Shown here piece after piece: positions 58,250-64,000 of a stretch of DNA of 64,000 nt. This DNA is from Scytalidium lignicola (taxonomy: Eukaryota > Ascomycota > Leotiomycetes). Made by a program: the position numbers and the translations under genes. The notes beneath the pieces are model-generated. The model was given only the letters and a program-made list of their open reading frames with translations. It had not been told where the DNA came from and made no database searches. The stretch is taken from positions 57,530-121,529 of the forward strand of contig NCSJ02000118.1 of assembly GCA_002812745.2 (NCBI GenBank), read 5' to 3'. Numbering within the stretch: position 1 is the stretch's first letter; the number at the start of each line of letters is the position of its first letter.

Positions 58250-60377
58250 CCCAGTTGCCTCAACAAGATCTGTCGAAGATATAGAGCACTCGTCAGGCTC
58301 GCATACCACTGTGCCAACTTTTTCTTCACCTACGAGTCAGGTTAGTAGCGGGCCATTTCACTTTAAGTTAAATACTAATCTCTCCAAGGCCGCATCTTCC
58401 AACTTAACTCAAACCTCTATTAACAAAGAGATGATTCATGAGGTAGTCGAGAGGAATGCAGAGAGCCCTGCAAACAACGGACAAAATATCCAAGTTGATC
58501 CGTCAAAGAAAAATGCCGAACTTCAAGAACATCTTGGGGATCTTGGACGCTTAAAGGCTACATAGAATGATAAAATCCATACGATCTAACCACGGATTAC
58601 GGTCGGTACGCTACGATTCATTTTGTGATATCAAAGTTTTCTGAAGGATTAAGATTAGAAAGACATCAATCACGGCCGCTAAGTAATCCAATTGAAGATG
58701 CGGAAGAGCAAGACAAATTAGGAGCAATTTGGTTGAAAGAAGTCGATGAATTACTACAAAAGAAGCAGTTGACATTGAATGATACTGGAGTCGAGGAATT
58801 TCAAGCCCAACAAAAAATCGAGGAACTGTTAAACAATCACGTTCTACAGCTAATGGACTATCTCAAAGCTTCCCGTTTCTTGAGCATTACAAATCCTTTC
58901 CGACCTAGGTTAAGATCGGTGAATTTTACATCAACATTGAAAGGATGTATAGGACGTCAGAGTTAGGGATGTCCAAGCAAGAGGTGTATGAATTAGAGGA
59001 GACCTTGGGCTTAAATTGGCCTCGGTGCTTATATGACAAGCTCAGCTTACATTTGATCGACGAAATCCAGACCATAAAGAACTTGGATAAACTATCCTAT
59101 CTCGATTAACAGTAGACACCACGGAGGTTCGTCCTCCGAGCTAGCGCTAGTCTCATACCGAATCGGATTTCCGATTTGAATGGATATGCACCATTTTTAC
59201 CACGGGATGGTGATGGCACAATCTCCATTCGTCTACACCCTAAAGCAAATGGTGACCTTAGCCCCTATATTCTCTCCGATGACCACCCGGCGTCCTGCCT
59301 TCGACTGACCCAGAAGGCTATTAATGGATGGATCACAGGAGAACACGCCAATAATGAGAATACTGGCTTATAGTTGAGTTTGGTGTGGAGAGAATGTGCC
59401 ATCCAAAGAACATACTCCTCGGTAGACCCTCAATTTCCCGAGACACTCATCGGCCAGTCGGTGGCAAGGTTAAATACCCGCTTCCTTAGTTGTAGCTTCA
59501 CTGTTGATGAGCTTGAAAAATATGATAAGACGTCCCTCAGAAAACCGTAGACGTCCTTCCGGATGGGTCTCTAACATAGAACAAAAAACACTACAGGCAT
59601 CTCCTTTTATTTTCTACTTGGCTACCATTTAAGTACGTCGATGGAGATATTAAAGCTAACTCCATAGCAAAGTGGAGGGGTCGGTCTGACCTAATAGCTC
59701 TCTTCGCTTGTGGAAAAGCAAAGAGAAGCTCAGGACTTGCCCAATTCAGAAATAGAAGCTCCACCCGCAATGCCAGCCCGGGATGATGTCATCTGTCAGC
59801 TCCTTTTATTCTGTAAAGGATCGCCCAAGTTGAGGGCTTGAATTAGAGTGGTAGGAGAATTGGTGATTCTCTACCTGAAGAAACTCCCAATCTTCTGCAC
59901 TCTACCAGCACATCAACTTCTAATCTTTGCAGCCCTTCAATCGCTTCAAATAGACTGTGTCCTTTACAATCCGATCTCAATGCAGACGAGGAGATTGCGG
60001 TGCGGGATTTCACAACCCAAACCAACAAGACAATGGTCTTCGTTGGGTCGTCGTATGTTGTCGGCTCTACTAGGCTAAATCCTCAGCATCTCTGCAACCA
60101 TGTGTTGCTCTTTAATACCCCGCACAACGAAGAGATACGGCAAGCGCTCGGGTGCGTTAGGGGAATTGGCCAACTGTTAGCGGTCTAGGTTTTCAAGCTG
60201 TGTAATCAGAATTCTTTTCACAGCAGAGTCGTCCAAAGCACCTTGAGAAAGGCTTTACACTCGGTGATTGCGGGCTCGGATGTGGAGATGCAAACCATAC
60301 GTGCAGACAATGCCTCCGATTTCGTTGATGATGAGGCATTTGTCCCAGACGAAGAACCTGAATCATCATTTACATGA
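58250..60377 (+). pseudogene. Decayed SNF2-type helicase relic
   Basis: Protein-like blocks run left to right in shifting frames with many stops. The 5' part (58270-59550) has SVEDIEHSSGSHTTVPTFSS, ELEETLGLNWPRCLYDKLSL, DLNGYAPFLPRDGDGTISIR and FTVDELEKYDKTSLRKP, not identified alone. The 3' part looks like the C-terminal helicase lobe of SNF2-like proteins: WLPFKYVDGDIKANSIAKWR (about 59620), LLLFCKGSPKLRA, VVGELVILYLKKLPIFCTLP with AALQSLQIDCVLYN (about 59850-59970), TNKTMVFVGSSYVVGSTRLN then PQHLCNHVLLFNTP (motif V region), EIRQALGCVRGIGQ (motif VI, where the family has GRxxRIGQ, so an Arg is lost) and a tail QSTLRKALHSVIAGSDVEMQ ending at 60377. At least four frame changes make it non-functional. 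It is the only gene-like content in seven kilobases. Confidence 0.6.
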
Positions 60378-61250
60378 AGGGCTGGGGGGAGGCTTTTTAA
60401 CGTAGTAGATTGCAGAAAGTCTACAGTATTTCTCTTCAACGTTTACTAATGCATTTGATTCGCGTGATCTTATTCTCATGATACACAACAAAAGGTGGAT
60501 CTGGTTGCAAGCCACAAGCGCATGGAAGATGGTGGGCCAGTACCCTCGCGTGCCTCGTTAGCCCAGGCTATCAAGCTCTAGAGTGCAGGGGGATATGGTT
60601 ATCACAAAAATGACTTGTCTCGGACAAATGAAAAATACGCTGACAATATACAATTAATGCTACGTAGCACTAACAGACCATGGGAATAATACTGTATTGT
60701 ATGTATGATACCGTACCATCCCTGAGAGAGAAGAAAAAGCAAAAACTAAAAGCAAAAAAAANTGATTTTGCTGGAGCTCTGTCATATTTAACGGGGCGGG
60801 GACCTACCGGGTCTGCCCATGATCTGCATTTCCCCTACTGTACAAGAGAGATACTACTCCACCCCAGCGCATATTATTTATTCCCCATGCTCGAGCCTAA
60901 TGCAAAGTTGTTCTGGGCAAAGGAGTACAGTACAACAGTAATTAAGCCCTTTTTTGACAAAACAAACTTGTGCGCGTGTGTGTGTGAAGTCCAGGGGTGG
61001 GTAATCGATACGAACCCAGTCTTAAGTTTTATTCACCGCAAAAGAAAGGGTAATCAATCCAATGTAAGAGCTGATTTTCCCAGACACCCACACACACCCC
61101 TCCTCCAGGGACACCACGTCACTCAACCTCACCAACGAAATCCATCTCTTTTGACATTTTCCTCGCCGCCTACTGCTTCTTACTGCAAGTATGCCCGCCC
61201 TAATTATCTGCCTTTAAGCCATCCACCACTCACCACTCACCAACTACAAC

Positions 61251-61299
61251 AGAAGAAGAAGAAGAAGAAGAAGAAGAAGAAGAAGAAGAAGAAGAAGAG
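61251..61299. repeat. (AGA)n microsatellite
   Basis: About 16 uninterrupted AGA units forming a pure purine tract on +. Non-coding. Confidence 0.9.
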
Positions 61300-62215
61300 A
61301 CATCTCCCAACGGGGGGCTGAAACAGCCCTTTTTTCCCGTTAAAATAATAAAATAATAAAATAGGGCGTTTTACGATAGCTTACTGTACAACCAAAAGCG
61401 GGGACCTTTTCCAATCTTCCATCCCGTCTCTTTCGGCTTGGCAAAATCAGCCATGGGTTAAGTTACAGTAAGACTTTGTAGTAAGCTTTTTGTTTTTCTT
61501 TTCCTTCTTATTTCCGTTAATCTAATGTATTGCCACATTTTTATGCGAAAGGAAGGGTTGGTCACGTGTTGATGTCACCATCACCCCTGCCGTCGAGCAA
61601 GCAAGCATGACATAACGTGCATTAAAGAGATCGTAAGTTATCCTGATCTGGATGATGTTTGAAGGAATAGGTATCATGTGACCATACTTCAGAAGAAAAA
61701 TATGGCGGTTGTAATAAATTCCGTTTCATTTTCCCGCAAAAGATAATAATATACTCCAGTATGAGAGATAATTAACAAAATCTAATCTGGGTTTCAAAAC
61801 AAAAACAGTTAAAACTACATCTTTCGCCCTTATCCAGAACAAAAAAGCTACAGTACAGAAAAATGATCCCTTTAGTTTTGATCTTACAAAGCGTTCTAGA
61901 AAGCGAGAGAGAGAGAGGCTTTGGAGAATCNTGTTGGGGGGGTATCATGGGGGGGACTAAAAATCGTTTTAAAATAAAAACAAAAAAACAGAAAAAGTAG
62001 AGGTCCCCGCTTTCTTCACAACACACATATTATATGATTTTTGCAACATTATTTCCTCACGCAAGAAAAAAAAACTCCCCAGCCCGTCTGTCGTTATCAT
62101 ACGTTTTTTNCCCCCTCCATATATATCCCCCTTTGTCCCGAAAAATGGGTAGGAAAAAAACAAAGTGAGAAAGAAAAAAGAGGATTCGAACTTTCTCATT
62201 TCAGGTTCACACACG

Positions 62216-62246
62216 AGTAGTAGTAGTAGTAGTAGCAGCAGTAGTA
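62216..62246. repeat. (AGT)n/(AGC)n microsatellite
   Basis: AGT units with two AGC interruptions, 40 bp past the stop of the TMEM115-like gene on its 3' side. Confidence 0.8.
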
Positions 62247-62284
62247 AGAAAAAGCACTCATACTTTCATAAAGCCCCTCCAACC

Positions 62285-63432
62285 TTAATGATTTCCTCTG
62301 TCGTCCTCCCTGTCAGGAACATAGCTCGTCTCGCCCAACATGTTCGCAGGCTGGCTGCTCATCGCAGTTTGGGTACTAGACTGTGGCTGCACCTGGACAC
62401 TCGGGCCTGAAGGAGGAGGCGGTGCCACCTTAGCCGAGGCTGCATGCAACCGTTGATCCAGAGCCTTCAGTGCCAATGCTCGTCTTCTCTCGGCTTCTGC
62501 TCTCGCAGTTCCCGGAGTACCACGTTGCACGAACGTGTTGTCACCTCGAGCTGCAGATATATCAGCCGCCGAAAACGGCGTGCAGATGTGCACGGCGACG
62601 AGGATGTTGAAGACATGATCTGAGATAGATGCAACGACTTCCTTTACCGGACTCGGGAAGAACTCGGCGAAGGCAAAGGTCTCGCTGGCATCTCCGCGGA
62701 GACTTGATGGCTGAGAGCTTTCTAGATCTGGGAACGCGAGCTTGTAGAATCGAAGGTATGTCCAGCTGATTATAAAGCCGCTTAGGACGAGGAATAAGGA
62801 AGCGGTGCTGAGGAGGGTGGTGATGGAGAGGATGGAGACCGCAAGGACGTGAAGCAGCGGGAACCGGGGAACCCGAAGGGAAACAATGCCCTTGAAGAGC
62901 GTGACGGTATGTGCTGGTACAAGTTGGGAGAAGGCGACGAGGAAGGAGATCTGCAGAGCGATGGAGCCATTGATGGTATTTAAGCTGTAGAGGGAGATAT
63001 GCCGGTCAGTTCTCAAAGGCCATTGCAGTCATGGACAGCGAAAAAAAAAACTTACGTGTAGCTTTCACTACTTGTCATAGCAAATAGAGCTGTTAAACCA
63101 AAGAAGGTGAAGATGTTAGGAAGGATGGAGACGATGGCCAGGAACTTGGCGAATTCCTTGGATGTCCATGCTCTCTCGAGGTATCTGCCACCGTAGAAGA
63201 TGGTGAAGCCGGAGATGGCGAGGGTGAAGATGTTGTTCTCGACCAAGGAGGTGGTGGCAAAGGTCCATGGGTAGATCAGGGACAGCTGCGGCACCAAGAC
63301 CAGATACGGGACGACAATATCATTCTGGCCGGTCCATTGCCGGTATCGAATGGCGGCGTTCAAGGCGGACTGGGAGACTAGTGTGATGAGGAGGATGCGG
63401 GTGATCGGCGGGATATTCAGCCGGGGAGGCAT
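62285..63432 (-). CDS. TMEM115/rhomboid-like Golgi membrane protein (DUF1751)
   Basis: Two exons, joined by a short intron near 63056-62990, start at ATG 63432 (MPPRLNIPPITRILLITLVS) and end at 62285; about 350 residues. Five to six hydrophobic segments occupy the first 230 residues. Family features are VPYLVLVPQLSLIYPWTFAT, TLAISGFTIFYGGRYLERAW and, after the intron, NGSIALQISFLVAFSQLVPA, then FIISWTYLRFYKLAFPDLES. The C-terminal tail is hydrophilic and Pro/Gln/Ser-rich. TMEM115 belongs to the rhomboid-like fold without catalytic residues and acts in the Golgi in retrograde transport and glycosylation in animals; the fungal role is inferred. No Ser/His rhomboid dyad is seen. Confidence 0.88.
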
Positions 63433-64000
63433 GATGGCAGTGATCCAAGACAGACCCTCAACGTAATCGGAATGGCCGCTTCTCTCGGTCTCTCTTCGTG
63501 CTGGCTGCGTTCAACACAACTGCTGCTGCTGCTGCTACGTCTTCGAGGCCGTTGAGGATATATATTTCTCCTTGGAAACGAGAGTTTAGGGGAGTTCGGC
63601 TAGCCTGACCGGGAGGAGCACGGACCACGGATCATGACCTGTTGTGGCCTGAGGTATCCGTTTTTTTAAGGTTGCCGAGGGTTGCTTAGGGTTGCTTACG
63701 AAGGGTCGAAAGAAGAAAAATTCCGGTGCGGGAGCGTGTGTGTGCGTCGTGGTTGTGCGTGCGTTTCAGGAACTGGGTGTTTCGACACGTCAACGAGGCG
63801 ACATTCAGACCAACTTGCCTTTCCGTGGAAAGAGATCGCGAGGGGCCGTCTCAATATTTTCGGTAGCTGGTGGTGACGTCTTTTTTCTTCCCTCTCTCTC
63901 TCTCTCTCTCTCTATTCTATCTTGTTGGGGGTTCGTCGGTCGCATCAGCAGGTCAGCGGGAGCACGGCACCAGGAGGGCGGGCGAGATTCGAGGGTTTTG
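63433..64000. promoter_or_regulatory. Upstream region of the TMEM115-like gene
   Basis: 568 bp up to the window end. It holds a CTG-type run (63521-63536), a TATATATTTC-like sequence near 63560 and a (CT)n run at 63892-63913. No gene seen. Confidence 0.5.
63892..63913. repeat. (CT)n microsatellite
   Basis: Eleven CT units. Confidence 0.85.

Larger units (their letters stand above)
60378..62284. other. Intergenic between helicase relic and TMEM115-like gene
   Basis: No gene. Contains one GTACAGTAC (60925), a 49-bp AGA run, a G/T-rich patch near 61931-61960 and three isolated Ns. The 3' flank of the minus-strand TMEM115-like gene lies at its right end. Confidence 0.5.

Noticed and set aside
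60680..61321. 213-codon frame on + with a poly-Lys end
   Set aside because: It runs through an N and a microsatellite, and the protein is not gene-like.
1..64000. CRISPR arrays, rRNA operons or prokaryotic operons
   Set aside because: No regularly spaced repeats or rRNA-like sequence; the genes are spliced and fungal.

Overview
The window is nuclear DNA of a filamentous ascomycete (Pezizomycotina). The genes are eukaryotic and sparse, and many are split by short introns of about 50-75 bp with GT-AG ends and CTAAC-type branch points. The gene set is fungal: PRM1, KRE6/SKN1, CYC8/SSN6, DSC3, Zn2Cys6 and C2H2 regulators, and a fungal xanthine dehydrogenase. A Leotiomycete (Helotiales-type) origin is my guess from general resemblance and was not tested. 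Eighteen isolated single N bases, mostly beside homopolymers, mark this as a draft assembly. One of them breaks a coding frame.

Layout. 0-2.3 kb: an ARMH3/DUF1741-like armadillo protein on +. 2.4-4.9 kb: a C2H2 zinc-finger gene enclosed by an inverted repeat pair with Tc1/mariner-like TACAGTA ends. 6.2-8.5 kb: PRM1 (mating membrane fusion). 8.8-10.4 kb: decayed coding relics on -, one with paired Cys motifs and a coiled coil. 11.5-14.4 kb: a BET double-bromodomain protein on -. 16.8-18.1 kb: an acidic Utp12-domain nucleolar protein. 19.6-21.0 kb: a membrane-anchored SGNH/GDSL-like protein. 21.4-22.7 kb: a TrhO/TSTD2-type rhodanese. 23.4-25.7 kb: a Zn2Cys6 regulator on -. 26.4-29.3 kb: two kinase-fold pseudogenes, one aminoglycoside-phosphotransferase-like and one SRPK-like.

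29.5-55 kb is mostly conserved housekeeping: a kynurenine-type aminotransferase (-), DSC3 (+), an FAD amine-oxidase-like protein (-), the SNARE VTI1 (+), xanthine dehydrogenase (-), KRE6/SKN1 (-), a conserved fungal unknown (-), ribosomal protein L3 (-) and CYC8/SSN6 (-). 55-62.3 kb is nearly gene-free; it holds a badly decayed SNF2-type helicase relic and microsatellites. 62.3-63.4 kb is a TMEM115-like Golgi protein on -.

There is no obvious metabolic cluster. The recurring functions are cell surface and secretory pathway (PRM1, KRE6, VTI1, DSC3, TMEM115) and chromatin or transcription (BET, CYC8, the two regulators, the SNF2 relic). The unusual material sits in the accessory segments (2.4-4.9, 8.8-10.4, 22.7-29.3 and 55-62 kb): decayed genes, putative transposon ends, and an excess of the palindrome GTACWGTAC in long upstream regions.
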